In this document: positions 34,797 to 44,507 of the stretch, in pieces | Position numbering within the stretch: the first letter of the stretch is position 1 | Layout of the letters: each line of letters opens with the position of its first letter | Assembly: GCA_044463945.1 (NCBI GenBank) | Contig: JBIQLW010000003.1 | Location: forward strand, 62,001-126,000 | Source: 62-47 sp044463945 | GTDB lineage: Bacteria > Pseudomonadota > Alphaproteobacteria > Rhizobiales > Xanthobacteraceae | Direction of reading: 5' to 3' | Length of the DNA: 64,000 nt | Made by a program: the position numbers and the translations under genes | Notes under the pieces: generated by a model | What the model was told of the DNA's origin: nothing | Databases searched by the model: none | What the model saw: only the letters and a program-made list of their open reading frames with translations

Positions 34797-35327
34797 CCAT
34801 GATCCCCGCTGGTCATCATATGAGAGCCCCCAACTCCCACGTCCGCTGTGACCAGAAATGATGGCGACAAAATAATCGAAAAAGGCGGAAACGCGGCAGC
34901 CAATGCGACGCCGGGATCCGCGACCCTGCCGAAGTAACAAGTAACAAGGGCAGGCAGATCCCGGCTTTGGAATAAATCTGTCTTGAACGAGAAATGCTTG
35001 CGGTCAAATCCTGCTATTGTGGAACCTGATATTCCGCGGCGATCACGGCGCAAATTCCTATCCTGATTTGCCACGATCAACTTTGATGTCAGCGCACCGG
35101 ATGGCTTCATTGAGGTTGTGGTAACAAGTAATAAGCTTCGGATTGCGCGAGAAAAAGCCCTCTCCCCCGCCCTCGTTTTCACCTCAACAGCCTGATTTCG
35201 CACGCTGTTCGCGAGCGCGCGATTCGATACTCCGAAAGGAGTGCCCACAAAGGGAGTTTGTGCCTTGGGTCCCGAAGGCTCAGCATAGGCACCTCACCGC
35301 CCGCTTCGAAAAGAGACGAGACGTGTC
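34797..35327. promoter_or_regulatory. Divergent control region between GH16 and ExoF-like genes
   Basis: This 531-base gap separates two divergent genes and is noticeably more AT-rich than its flanks. It contains two direct copies of GTAACAAGTAAYAAG, at 34934-34948 and 35121-35135. It also contains CGAAAGGAGTGCCCAC (from 35233), followed by AAAGGGAGTTTGTGCC, which resembles a motif seen before other genes of the locus. No gene is supported here. Promoters for both flanking genes should lie in it, but I could not assign clear -35/-10 pairs. Confidence 0.5.
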
Positions 35328-37031
35328 ATGGGTGCCAAACGCCATTTCTTCTCCCGAGCCCGTACTCCATCGCCGCCAAAGACGAAGAATGCGCCTGACC
35401 GCAGGAGAATCGTGAAGCCTGCCCTGCTGACCATCGCATTGTCAGGCGCGGCCTTTGTCCTGATGGACGGCATCCTGGTTGAGCGCGCGTCCATCACCGG
35501 GCATCGAACCGGCGGCGTCATCGATAGAGTGGTGCAGAGCGTTCTCGCCGCCAGTCCGGTCCGGCACGATCAATCGCCGCAAACCCCCGCGCACTCCTCT
35601 CTCCCGACCAAGCCGTTACCGAACACGCTGGTCCGTGTCGCGGCCGATCCCGCCGGGATCGACGCCGATGCCGCTTCGAACGGCGAGCGCCCGAAGACCA
35701 TCAGCACAACACCAACAACGCCATCGGCGCCGACGGAGTTGTCGTTCGGCGTCGGCGACAAGCTCAAGATCGCCTTCTACGAACGGCTGAACGTCGAGGA
35801 GGACAAGTGGGCGCGCGCGGTTTCAGCGCTGCGCGGCATCCAGCAGCGCGCGGAGCTGAGCGGGGAATACACGGTCCAGGAGGACGGCACGATCGCCATT
35901 CCCCTGCTCGGCGCGATCCGCGTCACGGGTCGCTCGACCCAACAGGTACATGACGCCATGGATGACGCCTTCGCGCATCTCCTCGGACGCAAGGGGATGG
36001 TCAATATCGTTCTGCTGGAGCGGGCGCCGATCTACGTTCTGGGTCCGGTCAAGAATCCCGGCTCCTTCAAGTATGTGCCGGGCGCAACAGTCCTGCACGC
36101 CCTTGCGATGGCCGGCGGCCTCGACCGCGGCACCAGCGATCCATGGTCGAAGGTCGAGGCCGTCCGGGAGATTCAGAAGCGCAGCGGCGCGGCGGGCGCC
36201 GTGGTGAAGCTGATGGCGCGCGACGCCGTTCTGAAGGCGGAGCGCGACGGCACCGCCCCGAAGATTCCGCTTCGCCTGATGGAGCTGGTCGGCGCGAGCG
36301 AAGCCACCCGCCTCGTCAACGAGCAGAGCGACCGGCGCAAATCCATCATGCAGGCGCGCAAGGACCGCGAGCGCGCGATCATGAACTCGGTCGAGTCCGC
36401 CAGGCAGGATCTCCTGCTCTATGGCCACACCAAGTCGCTCGATAGCCTGGTCAAGACCCGGCAGGAGCGCGTCGACAACACCCGCGCGCTGGTGGAGCGC
36501 AACGTCGTCGCCAAGTCGATGTTGAGCCAGGTGGAGAGCGAACTGTCCGACGCCGAGCAGCGCCGGCAGGACGCCATCAATCAGTACGGCATGGCCAAGC
36601 AGCGGCTTGCCGCGCTTGCGGCTGAAGGGCTCAAGGTCCATGCCGATCTTGAGAACGATCTGGCGACCGAGATCGACGCCGTCGAACGCCAGATCGCCGA
36701 CAGCGAGCGCGAACTGAACACCAGCGAAGGCATCCTGCGCAGCCTGCCGGTGACGCGCGCCGCGTTCACCGCCGCGAAGGAGGCGAGCGGCATCAGCTAC
36801 CAGATCGTGCGGCGGACGACATCCGGCCCCGTCAACGTCGCGGCCGACGGCATGACGCTGTTGCAGCCGGGCGATCTCGTCAACGTCGCCGTGGGACCGG
36901 GCGAGGCCGCCGGGCTGCCGGCGCTGTCGTCGGATCCGACCACGCCGGTCATGGCGCCGGACGAGGGATCGCCGCCGGTCGGGCACAACGCCAGCCGCCG
37001 GATGATCGGCGCCACCATCGCGCAGGAATGA
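35328..37031 (+). CDS. exoF: ExoF/Wza-type polysaccharide export protein
   Basis: A 567-residue protein with an N-terminal membrane or signal segment (residues 30-48), a polysaccharide export domain (about 135-215: FGVGDKLKIAFYERLN, EYTVQEDGTIAIPLLGAIRVTGRS) and an SLBB-like segment (IYVLGPVKNPGSFKYVPGATVLHAL). A long coiled coil (about 320-480) and a closing beta segment follow. This is the ExoF arrangement of rhizobial succinoglycan export, in which the protein links the outer membrane to the ExoP-like tyrosine kinase. A GTG at 35412, preceded by AGGAG, is an alternative start. A strong terminator follows at 37110. Confidence 0.88.
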   Translation: MGAKRHFFSRARTPSPPKTKNAPDRRRIVKPALLTIALSGAAFVLMDGILVERASITGHRTGGVIDRVVQSVLAASPVRHDQSPQTPAHSSLPTKPLPNTLVRVAADPAGIDADAASNGERPKTISTTPTTPSAPTELSFGVGDKLKIAFYERLNVEEDKWARAVSALRGIQQRAELSGEYTVQEDGTIAIPLLGAIRVTGRSTQQVHDAMDDAFAHLLGRKGMVNIVLLERAPIYVLGPVKNPGSFKYVPGATVLHALAMAGGLDRGTSDPWSKVEAVREIQKRSGAAGAVVKLMARDAVLKAERDGTAPKIPLRLMELVGASEATRLVNEQSDRRKSIMQARKDRERAIMNSVESARQDLLLYGHTKSLDSLVKTRQERVDNTRALVERNVVAKSMLSQVESELSDAEQRRQDAINQYGMAKQRLAALAAEGLKVHADLENDLATEIDAVERQIADSERELNTSEGILRSLPVTRAAFTAAKEASGISYQIVRRTTSGPVNVAADGMTLLQPGDLVNVAVGPGEAAGLPALSSDPTTPVMAPDEGSPPVGHNASRRMIGATIAQE

Positions 37032-37109
37032 GAGGATACGGCGGCCGCCGGGGCGGCACGGACGGCACGCCGTTTCAACAAGCATCCGCCACGCCACGTC
37101 CTCGTGCCT

Positions 37110-37145
37110 GCCCGCCCGCACCCAGGTTGTGCCGGCGGGCTTTTT
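37110..37145 (+). terminator. Intrinsic terminator after the ExoF-like gene
   Basis: GCCCGCC-C-GCAC pairs with GTGC-C-GGCGGGC around a seven-base loop, with a single C-C mismatch in the stem. TTTTT follows directly at 37141-37145. It lies 79 bases after the ExoF-like stop and just before the convergent methyltransferase stop. Confidence 0.88.
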
Positions 37146-37149
37146 CTCA

Positions 37150-37941
37150 TCAATCGAAGGGCCGGGTCGCGACGATCAGCGTTGAAACCCCGAACCTGCG
37201 CAACGGCGTCTTCTCGATCCGTGGCATCAGCCGCCGGTAGACCGAGATCACGCCCGCCGGCAGCCACCGATAGAGTTCGAACACCGGCAGCACGTAATCG
37301 ACCTTCTCGACCGCGAAGCCGGCCGTCGCCACGATGTCGCGCAGTTCGTGAGGCCAGTAGTTGCGCGCGGCCATCACCCGCGCCGACCACGAACCCGGCA
37401 GCCACGGAAGCAGCGGGATGGGGAAGCCGAAATCGCGGCCGAGGACTCGCATCCCGTGACCCTCGAACGGGAACCAGCGATTTGGACTCATCACGACCAG
37501 ATGACCGCCGGGCCGCAGCACCCTTCGGATCTCGCGCAGGGTGGCCGCCTCATCGGTGACGTGTTCGAGAACCTCGTTGAGCAGCGCCGCATCGACCGAC
37601 GCATCCGGCAACGGAAAGTCGTCGGTGCAGCAGTGATATTCGATCGCGTCCAGCGTCCGCGGAAACGGCCCGCGGCTTTCGTTCCGGCGCGCGATCGCCT
37701 CGTCGATCCGGGACTGTTCGGGGTCGACGCCGATGGCCTTCTCCGCACCCCAGGCGACCAGCGCTTCGGTGTAGCCGCCATTGGCGCAGCCGCAGTCGAG
37801 CCAGACGCCATGGAGCAGACCCATCTCTCTCAGCTTCCCGAGCCTGTAGGCCACGTTGCTTCCGATCGCAGTCGAACTGCCGGGGTGCGGATAGCGCGGC
37901 GCGGTTCGCGCGCGCGACAGGGATATCTGGTTCGCGGTCAT
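37150..37941 (-). CDS. Class I SAM-dependent methyltransferase
   Basis: A 263-residue enzyme whose ATG at 37941 follows GGAGGAG and overlaps the flippase stop as ATGA. An upstream in-frame extension of 500 codons is a shadow of the flippase gene. It has the SAM-binding motif VWLDCGCANGGYTEALV, acidic motif II (IGVDPEQSR), ALLNEVLEHVTDEAATLREI and RVLRPGGHLVVMSPN, typical of Methyltransf_11/UbiE-like enzymes. As the last gene of the operon it may methylate a sugar of the repeat unit. The acceptor is unknown. Confidence 0.88.
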   Translation of the reverse strand: MTANQISLSRARTAPRYPHPGSSTAIGSNVAYRLGKLREMGLLHGVWLDCGCANGGYTEALVAWGAEKAIGVDPEQSRIDEAIARRNESRGPFPRTLDAIEYHCCTDDFPLPDASVDAALLNEVLEHVTDEAATLREIRRVLRPGGHLVVMSPNRWFPFEGHGMRVLGRDFGFPIPLLPWLPGSWSARVMAARNYWPHELRDIVATAGFAVEKVDYVLPVFELYRWLPAGVISVYRRLMPRIEKTPLRRFGVSTLIVATRPFD

Positions 37942-39296
37942 AGCCCAACTCCTCCGTTTGCGATGCCGGGCCGCCTCTCGGCACGCGGCCCATTCAAGCG
38001 ACGATCGATCGCGGGCCCGCCGGCGAGGCCCGGAAATATCCAGAACAGGGCGATGCAAATCCCCTCGATGCTGACGGCGATGGTCCAGCCCATGACCAAG
38101 CCCTCGAGTCCGCCCAGTCTGGCGCCGACGACCAGCAGGCCCAGTTCCAGTAACCCGCCGAGCGCGAACGGAAGCGACGCGCGGCGCATCGCGTCGCTCA
38201 GCCGCGCCAGCGCGCAGGCGTGGAATTTGAGCGTCAATCCCAGCAGGCTGAAGCCGAGAAGGCGCAGACTCGATCCGGCGATCTCGCGATAGGCCGGATT
38301 GAAGATTTCCAGGATCTCCTGCGAGTAGACGAAAATGAAAACGGCGCAGGCCAGCGAGAACGCGAGCGACGCCGTGAGCGACACCAGGAAATGGTGTCGC
38401 GATTTGTCCGGGCCGGCGCGGCCCACCGGGAACAGCACCGTGGCCAGCACCGCCGGGATCACCGCGGCGGTGGTCACCAGCGCCCAGAGCGCCGAGAACG
38501 CCGCCGTGATGGCGGGAGACAGCAGCACCAGCACGAGATAGGGCACGATGATGCCGGGAGCCTGCAAGGTGACGTCGAGCGCATAGTGATCGAATACCTT
38601 GCGCCGGAACGAATGGAGCAGGCGGAAGTCGGGGATGCCGACGAGACGGCGCGCTCCGCCCCGTGTCGCGAGATCGACCGCGATCCACGACGCCAAGAGG
38701 CCGACCACCCAGGTGAGAAGGATCGCGGTGCTCGATGTCAGGCTGGCGACGGCGATACCGGCGATCAGCGCCAGCTTGAACACCGAGAAGCACACCTGCT
38801 GGATCATCCGGCCGATACTGTTCAGGCTGCCGACGAATCCCTGATCGACGATCACGGTGAAGGCGGTGAGCCCGCAGCCGAGCACGAAGGTGGCGCCCGC
38901 GAGCCATCCGTCGATCAGACTGGTGAATCCGGCGAGGTGCGTGCCGAAAACGAACGACAACGCCAGACCGGTCGTCAGCGCAACGCCGATCGATGCCGCG
39001 GCTGCGACCAGAGCGGGCGCCTTGTCGGGATGCCGGACGATCTCGCCGACCAAGAGGGTGCCGAGCCCCGCCTCTCCCAGCAGGCCCATCAGGTTGATGA
39101 CCGACAGCAGGGCGGACACGTTGCCGATCGCTTCCGGCGGAAACATTCGCGCGGCCAGCCACCAATAGACAAAGCCGAGAGCCGCGGTCGCGATCGCTCC
39201 GATCGCCAGCGCGCCGGAATTGGTGGCGAGCGGGGCACTGTCCTGAAGCGCCTCGCGGATGCGCGCGACAACCGCGCTGGCGGGGGTTACCGGCAC
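37938..39296 (-). CDS. Wzx-like polysaccharide flippase (MOP/MATE-fold)
   Basis: A 452-residue polytopic protein with about twelve membrane helices. The N-terminal motif GALAIGAIATAALGFVYWWL, then MFPPEAIGNVSALLSV, is characteristic of polysaccharide transporters of the Wzx type. It would flip undecaprenyl-linked repeat units to the periplasmic face. Its start overlaps the end of the upstream GT4 gene by ten bases, and its stop overlaps the methyltransferase start. The presence of a flippase argues for a Wzx/Wzy-dependent pathway. Confidence 0.85.
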   Translation of the reverse strand: MPVTPASAVVARIREALQDSAPLATNSGALAIGAIATAALGFVYWWLAARMFPPEAIGNVSALLSVINLMGLLGEAGLGTLLVGEIVRHPDKAPALVAAAASIGVALTTGLALSFVFGTHLAGFTSLIDGWLAGATFVLGCGLTAFTVIVDQGFVGSLNSIGRMIQQVCFSVFKLALIAGIAVASLTSSTAILLTWVVGLLASWIAVDLATRGGARRLVGIPDFRLLHSFRRKVFDHYALDVTLQAPGIIVPYLVLVLLSPAITAAFSALWALVTTAAVIPAVLATVLFPVGRAGPDKSRHHFLVSLTASLAFSLACAVFIFVYSQEILEIFNPAYREIAGSSLRLLGFSLLGLTLKFHACALARLSDAMRRASLPFALGGLLELGLLVVGARLGGLEGLVMGWTIAVSIEGICIALFWIFPGLAGGPAIDRRLNGPRAERRPGIANGGVGL

Positions 39297-40564
39297 GGTG
39301 GTCCTCCCGATGCCTGATGCGCCGGCACGGCGGCCTCACGCGCCGCCGGGCGCAGCACCTCGCGATAGACCTGCTCGATACGGCTGACGACCGCGCCGGC
39401 CTTGAGACGCTCCACCCTAGCGAGACTCGCCGCCGCCAGACGGCCGAGCAAGACACGGTCATCGAGCAGCCGCTGCATCGCGCGGCGCAGCGCCGCCACG
39501 TCGCCGGCGCGCACGAGAAGGCCGGTCTCGCCGTGATCGATCAGGTCCGGCATTCCGCCGATGTCGGTGGCGACGACGGCCTTGCCGCACGCCATCGCCT
39601 CCATGATGACGGTCGCGCAGGCTTCCGGCCCGACCGATGGCAGCACGCCGAACAGCGAGCGCCGCCATGCGTGCATGATGGCGGCATGAGGCCAGGTGCC
39701 GAGCGCGTGGACGTCGGGCGGAAATTCCGCCGGCGTATCGGGCGCGCGGCGTCCGAGCAGCACCAGCGGCGGCGCCCGCTCCAGGCCCGCATAGGCTTTC
39801 ACCAGAACATCGATACCCTTGAGGCGCATCATGTCGCCGACAAACAGGATGAAGCCGTCCGCCGGCAACCGATCGAGGCGCGGGTCTTCCGGACCCGGCA
39901 CGCCGACATCGTCGGGCACGAAATTGGGAATGACCTCGTAAGGCGTGCGGCTCCCGGCAAGCCCGGTATGGCGCGCGACCGCGAGGCTCACCGGAATGAA
40001 GCGATCCACCATGCGTCGCGCGGCGAGGCTCGATGCCATGTTGCCCAGCGTGGTCACGGTGGCCTTCACCGCGCCGTAGTGGCGGGCGGCGCAGGGCAGA
40101 CACGTCGTCAGCGCCGCCCCCTGGCACACATTCGCGCCGAAGCGCATCAGGTTCTTCTTGGCGCAGACAAGGCCGTAATCATGCAGCGTAACCACCAGCG
40201 GCGCGCTACTGAACGGCTTCACCGGCAGATAGGAAGCGTAAATCCAGTTGTGGGCATGGACGATGTCCGGCTTCTCCCGCGCCACCAGCCGCTTCAAGGC
40301 CAGCACCAGTTCGGGATCGGGAAATGGCGGCGCGTGCCGGCGCTCGGAATCGGCGTGAAGCCCCGGCAGGCGTTGGAGCGTGCCGCGCAGGCGATGCACG
40401 CGGACCGCGCCGTCGGCCTCAACGTCCGGCGAGTCCGGGTGCATCGTGGTTCCGACGATCACCTCGTGGCCCCGTTGCGCCAGCGCGGCGCCGAGATTGC
40501 GGACATGCCGCTCCTCGCCTCCGATCACCGGAGGATAGAATTGCGACAGCAGCAGGATGCGCAT
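39287..40564 (-). CDS. Family GT4 glycosyltransferase
   Basis: A 425-residue GT-B enzyme starting at MRILLLSQFYPPVIGGEERHV. The frame extends 150 codons upstream without a start that makes sense. It has the N-terminal GGEE acceptor loop, the DIVHAHNW and LHDYGLVCAKKN blocks, LFVGDMMRLKGIDVL before the nucleotide-sugar domain, and the EX7E motif in GPEACATVIMEAMACG. It is a retaining glycosyltransferase that adds one sugar to the lipid-linked unit in the cytoplasm. Donor and linkage cannot be predicted. Confidence 0.92.
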   Translation of the reverse strand: MRILLLSQFYPPVIGGEERHVRNLGAALAQRGHEVIVGTTMHPDSPDVEADGAVRVHRLRGTLQRLPGLHADSERRHAPPFPDPELVLALKRLVAREKPDIVHAHNWIYASYLPVKPFSSAPLVVTLHDYGLVCAKKNLMRFGANVCQGAALTTCLPCAARHYGAVKATVTTLGNMASSLAARRMVDRFIPVSLAVARHTGLAGSRTPYEVIPNFVPDDVGVPGPEDPRLDRLPADGFILFVGDMMRLKGIDVLVKAYAGLERAPPLVLLGRRAPDTPAEFPPDVHALGTWPHAAIMHAWRRSLFGVLPSVGPEACATVIMEAMACGKAVVATDIGGMPDLIDHGETGLLVRAGDVAALRRAMQRLLDDRVLLGRLAAASLARVERLKAGAVVSRIEQVYREVLRPAAREAAVPAHQASGGPPCR

Positions 40565-40583
40565 GAGCCGATCTCCTCCGCCC

Positions 40584-41357
40584 TCACCCGCCGCCGTCCA
40601 CCAGCGCCGACACACTGCGATAGAGGCGGTTGTCGTCCGGCCGGTAGAGTCTGGCCTCGGCTTTTTGCGCGGTGGCCAGGACGGGCACCGGGACCTCCCG
40701 CGTCCAGGTGTCGCCCGGCGCGAGAACGAGCGAATGGAAGACCGCCAACGGCTGCCCGCCGAGCGTGACCTCGACATCGAAGCGCTGGGTGTTGGCCTCG
40801 TCGCTTCGGAGTCCGACGACGAGGCGTGTCGCGCCGCCATCGGCCGGCGGCAGCATCCAAAACGCGACGTATCTGAATTGCTGCTGGTCCGCTTCATCGC
40901 GCACCGCCAGCGCATAGGCGCCGGTGGTGATCCCGGCGGCGAGAACGAAAGCGACCCCGTGCCAGAGCCGCAACCCCGCCGGCCGTGATGGCTGCGGCCA
41001 TGGCGGCAGGCCGGCATCGTTGCCGCCTCTTGCGACGGCCGCCAGCGACGCGCCCAGCGTGACGGCCCAGAACCAGACCGCCCAGCCGAGCGGCGTCAGG
41101 AGACCGGCGAGGTTCAGGACCAGACCGCCGGCGATCCCGGCGGCAAGGCTCGCGCCGACGGCATAGGCCAGATGCTCAGGCAACGAAGCGGCCCTCACGC
41201 CGAGCGCCCGCAACATCGCATGGCCCGCGATCAGCAGCACCACGGGCACGCCGAGCACCGCGCGCAACGCAACGCTGTCGGACACCGCGACGGCCGCCAG
41301 CATCGCGGTCGCCCACACGCAGGCGGCTGAAAGATCGCGATGGTCAGGACCGTTCAT
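40584..41357 (-). CDS. Small membrane protein with C-terminal beta domain (DUF1616-like, tentative)
   Basis: A 257-residue protein starting at MNGPDHRDLSA; the start codon overlaps the previous gene's end by 14 bases. It has four or five membrane helices in residues 10-150 and then a soluble region of about 110 residues. There ATRLVVGLRSDEANTQRFDVEV and LAPGDTWTREVPV resemble the extracellular domain of DUF1616 proteins. The function is unknown. Its place between the polytopic polymerase candidate and a glycosyltransferase suggests an accessory role in assembly or polymerisation of the polysaccharide. Confidence 0.7.
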   Translation of the reverse strand: MNGPDHRDLSAACVWATAMLAAVAVSDSVALRAVLGVPVVLLIAGHAMLRALGVRAASLPEHLAYAVGASLAAGIAGGLVLNLAGLLTPLGWAVWFWAVTLGASLAAVARGGNDAGLPPWPQPSRPAGLRLWHGVAFVLAAGITTGAYALAVRDEADQQQFRYVAFWMLPPADGGATRLVVGLRSDEANTQRFDVEVTLGGQPLAVFHSLVLAPGDTWTREVPVPVLATAQKAEARLYRPDDNRLYRSVSALVDGGG

Positions 41358-43329
41358 GCAGCCCCCTGACATCGTAGATGACGATGAAGCCGTTGTCGTA
41401 GATGCGCGTGACGCCATCGATGCGGTTGAACTTGAGCAGCGCGGCCGGCGATAGCGGCGCCGTGCTTTTCGGCTCCCACGGCTCGAAGTAGAAGCCGAGC
41501 ACCGGCAGCGCCGTCGAAAGCCGCATGTCCACCAGAAGGAAATCGATATCGCCCTTCGCCAGCGCCCAGTATTCGTCGGAGCTCAGCGTCTCGGCCCGAA
41601 ACACCCGCCCAGCATCGACGCCTTCGGAAACCGCGAGGCGGGCATCCTGCCGCCCGTAGCTGGCGAGCAGCAGACGATTGATGCGATCCGACGTGAAGCG
41701 GTTGCCGGGGCCGAGCCACGCCTTGGTCCAGAGCGCGGTCGCGACGCCCATCGGCTCGATCGACTGATCGTCGGCCCCGACCTTGTAACGTCCCTGGATC
41801 GGATTGAGCGACGAACTGGTCACGCCGCCAAGGACGATGATCGAAAGCGCCAGCGCCGGCGCGCTGCGCCGCCAGCCTTGCGGCGAATAGCGCTGCCAGT
41901 AGTGGACAATGCTCACCGCCACCACCAGCCCGACGCCGAAGAACGCCAGCGTCCCCATGCGGTTGCCGATTTCCCATCCGCCGATGCTCAGGCGGAAGGC
42001 CACCGAGACGGGGAAGCCGAACGCGAGAATGGTGAGAAACACGAGGCGGCTGTCGCGCCAGCGCCGTCCGAGAATGTCGGCGATCGCGCGCCATCCGGTC
42101 CGCCTGTCACGCGGCGGCGCCAGCGCCAGCGACCGGAAAAATCCCGTTGCCAGCCCGAGCGCGGTAAGCAGAACCGCCAGCAAGGTGACGAGACGCATCC
42201 CGAACGGCTGGGCCGGCGCCGACGCAGCGTCGAGCGCCGGCCGATGCGCGGAAAACAGGTCCTGAAACTTTCCGAGCAGGGTCCTGACGCCCTCCTCGAT
42301 CACCGGGCCGAGATAGCCGGTGATATGGGTGCCCCGGACCTCCATCCACGCCACCGGCATCGCAATGGCGAGGGTCGCGAGGACGACGGCGTATCCTGCA
42401 TTGGCGCGCATCGGGCCGCCACGATGCAGGAGCTCGAACAAAGCCACCGCGCCGAGATAGATGGCGGCATAGGCCGCCGAGAGATGATGCGTCACCGCCA
42501 GCGCCGCCAGCAATATAACAACCAGAGCGACGGTTCGCAGCCTCGCGGGCCCGGCGAGGTCTTTCGACGCGGCCTCAGTCGCGAAGATCAGCACGCAGAG
42601 GACGAGGCCGAGGCTCTCATAGGAGAACATCGCCTCGAACAGAACGAAGGTCGAGCAGCCCATGTAGATCAGACAGCCAAGCGCCGCGATCCGCGCCGAG
42701 CCGGTGATCCGCTCGTAAAACAGGAAAAGGCCGGTGACGAACGTCCCCTTCAGAACTGCCAGCAGCAGCGTTCCCGCCGCGAACACCGACAGTCCGCTGA
42801 GATTGGCGATCGCCGTCGTCAGCATTTCCAGCGCGAGATATGACGGCCCGACCTCAAGCAGCGGGTTCGACAGGAACAGCCGGCGCGCCGTCATCAGATC
42901 GTCGGCGGCGATCCAGTGCAGGAATTCGTCGTGGCCGACGAAGCTGGTCGGGGAATGGACGACCTTGTAGTAGAACAACGCCTCGACCAGCAGGACCAGC
43001 AGGACAAAGCGTTCGCCCCTCGCCACCCGCGGCCATGCGATGCGAAGGCTCAAGGGAACGACGAGAAGAACGACGCCGGACCAGAACAACAGCATCGCCA
43101 GCGCGCCGTCGCCACGGCGTCCCGCGCCGTGCCCTTCCACGATCAGCAGCAACGCGACGGCAGCCGTCAGGCAGAGGACCGCGATGATACCGACGTTCGC
43201 GGGACGCGGCTGCATATCGATGTCGCCGCCGTGAAGGTCGGGGCCGATCACGGCGGAGACGGACTGGATCCAGCCTTGAAACGGCCGGGCGCAGGCGCCT
43301 GCGGCGGAATGGGCCGGGATCAGCGCCAT
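41344..43329 (-). CDS. Large polytopic membrane protein, candidate GT-C glycosyltransferase or polysaccharide polymerase
   Basis: A 661-residue protein with about 13 membrane helices in residues 45-500 and a soluble C-terminal part of about 150 residues. The first periplasmic loop contains VGHDEFLHWIAADDL, an acidic loop reminiscent of the DxD/DE sites of GT39/GT-C enzymes. The locus has a flippase but no other obvious Wzy, so this is the leading polymerase candidate. No close family was recognised. It overlaps both neighbours by ten or more bases. Confidence 0.7.
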   Translation of the reverse strand: MALIPAHSAAGACARPFQGWIQSVSAVIGPDLHGGDIDMQPRPANVGIIAVLCLTAAVALLLIVEGHGAGRRGDGALAMLLFWSGVVLLVVPLSLRIAWPRVARGERFVLLVLLVEALFYYKVVHSPTSFVGHDEFLHWIAADDLMTARRLFLSNPLLEVGPSYLALEMLTTAIANLSGLSVFAAGTLLLAVLKGTFVTGLFLFYERITGSARIAALGCLIYMGCSTFVLFEAMFSYESLGLVLCVLIFATEAASKDLAGPARLRTVALVVILLAALAVTHHLSAAYAAIYLGAVALFELLHRGGPMRANAGYAVVLATLAIAMPVAWMEVRGTHITGYLGPVIEEGVRTLLGKFQDLFSAHRPALDAASAPAQPFGMRLVTLLAVLLTALGLATGFFRSLALAPPRDRRTGWRAIADILGRRWRDSRLVFLTILAFGFPVSVAFRLSIGGWEIGNRMGTLAFFGVGLVVAVSIVHYWQRYSPQGWRRSAPALALSIIVLGGVTSSSLNPIQGRYKVGADDQSIEPMGVATALWTKAWLGPGNRFTSDRINRLLLASYGRQDARLAVSEGVDAGRVFRAETLSSDEYWALAKGDIDFLLVDMRLSTALPVLGFYFEPWEPKSTAPLSPAALLKFNRIDGVTRIYDNGFIVIYDVRGLHERS

Positions 43330-44474
43330 TGCGCCTCCGCCTCGGAAAATCGCCGCGCCCGGCCACGCGGCGCGGGGCGGCTGACGAGCCGGCTGTTGAA
43401 GACGTCGTCATAGACTTCGCTGAGCTTCTGCGCGCAGTCGTCCCAATCCGGCAACGCCAGATCAGGGACTTGGCGGCCGGCTTCCAGTTCGTCCGCTATT
43501 GCGGCGGCGATGGCTTGCGGGCCGGCGTCGGGCGGCAGCGCGCGGCAAAGTCCCTTCGCGGCCAGTTCGCCCAGCCCCGACGTATCGCTGACAAGCACCG
43601 GCCGGCGCAGCGACAGCGCTTCCATCACCGCGACCGGATGGGCCTCGTAGTCGCTGAACAGCACGAACAGCCCGGCGCTCGCCAGCAGATCCGCCAGTTT
43701 CTGCCGTTCGGATGCGGGGACGGCCGCGATGGTGACGCGCGTCTCAAGTCCGAGCGCGCCGACGAGGGCGCGCAACTCCTTCTCGTAAGGCCCGGCGCCG
43801 GCAATATGCAGTCGCGCGTCCGGCACCCGGCGGATCAGTTCGGGCATCGCCGCGATCACCCGGTGATGGCCCTTATAGTGTTCCAGCCTGCCGCTCGAAA
43901 CGATCAGGTGCGGCTCGACCGCAACGCCCGCGCCGGGAGCGGGCATCGCCGCGCCGTTCGGAATGACGACGAATTTTTCGCGGGGCGCGCCCATCCGGGC
44001 GCTGAAGAAATCGGCCTCGAAGTCGGAGACGCCGATCAACCGCTCGGCGCGCGCGATCAGGGGCCGCAACAGCGCCTGCTGCGTGCCGCGCACCGCGTTG
44101 CGCAGGCGCGAGGAATGGCCGCCGCTGTGAAAGGTCAGGACGAACGGCAGATCGCGGCGCAACGCCGCCGCGAGTCCGATCGGCACCACGAAGGTGTTGT
44201 AGCCCTGGAAATGGATCAGGTCCCAGAACCCGCGGCCGATCGCGGTAAAAATGCCGGGCGCGACGTAGAGATCGCTCCCCTTCGGCCATGCCGGCACGCG
44301 CCGCACGCGCATCCCGCTCACCGTCTCCTCGGCCGGCCACTCGCCTGACGGATCGGTGGTGAGTACGTCGACGCTGTAGCCACGCGCCACCAGGCGGGGA
44401 CCGACTTCCTGAATATGGGTTTCGATGCCGCCCATGAACGGGTGGCAGCGAGCGGCGACCATCAGGATGCGCAT
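43320..44474 (-). CDS. Family GT4 glycosyltransferase
   Basis: A 384-residue GT-B enzyme starting MRILMVAARCHPFMGGIETHIQE, with GLAAALRRDLPFVLTFHSGGHSSRLR in the acceptor half, VSSGRLEHYKGHHRVIAAM in the donor half and the EX7E site in YEAHPVAVMEALS. It belongs to the large GT4 family and would transfer a hexose or deoxysugar to the growing repeat unit at the membrane. It starts 33 bases after the GT2 stop, the only real gap in the first half of the operon. Confidence 0.92.
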   Translation of the reverse strand: MRILMVAARCHPFMGGIETHIQEVGPRLVARGYSVDVLTTDPSGEWPAEETVSGMRVRRVPAWPKGSDLYVAPGIFTAIGRGFWDLIHFQGYNTFVVPIGLAAALRRDLPFVLTFHSGGHSSRLRNAVRGTQQALLRPLIARAERLIGVSDFEADFFSARMGAPREKFVVIPNGAAMPAPGAGVAVEPHLIVSSGRLEHYKGHHRVIAAMPELIRRVPDARLHIAGAGPYEKELRALVGALGLETRVTIAAVPASERQKLADLLASAGLFVLFSDYEAHPVAVMEALSLRRPVLVSDTSGLGELAAKGLCRALPPDAGPQAIAAAIADELEAGRQVPDLALPDWDDCAQKLSEVYDDVFNSRLVSRPAPRGRARRFSEAEAQWR

Positions 44475-44507
44475 CGGCCCGTCCCTTCCCGGAGTCGACT
44501 GTGCGAT

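Noticed and set aside
37150..39462. 770-codon minus-strand frame containing the methyltransferase
   Set aside because: The first 500 codons are an out-of-frame shadow of the flippase; the methyltransferase has its own GGAGGAG and ATG at 37941.
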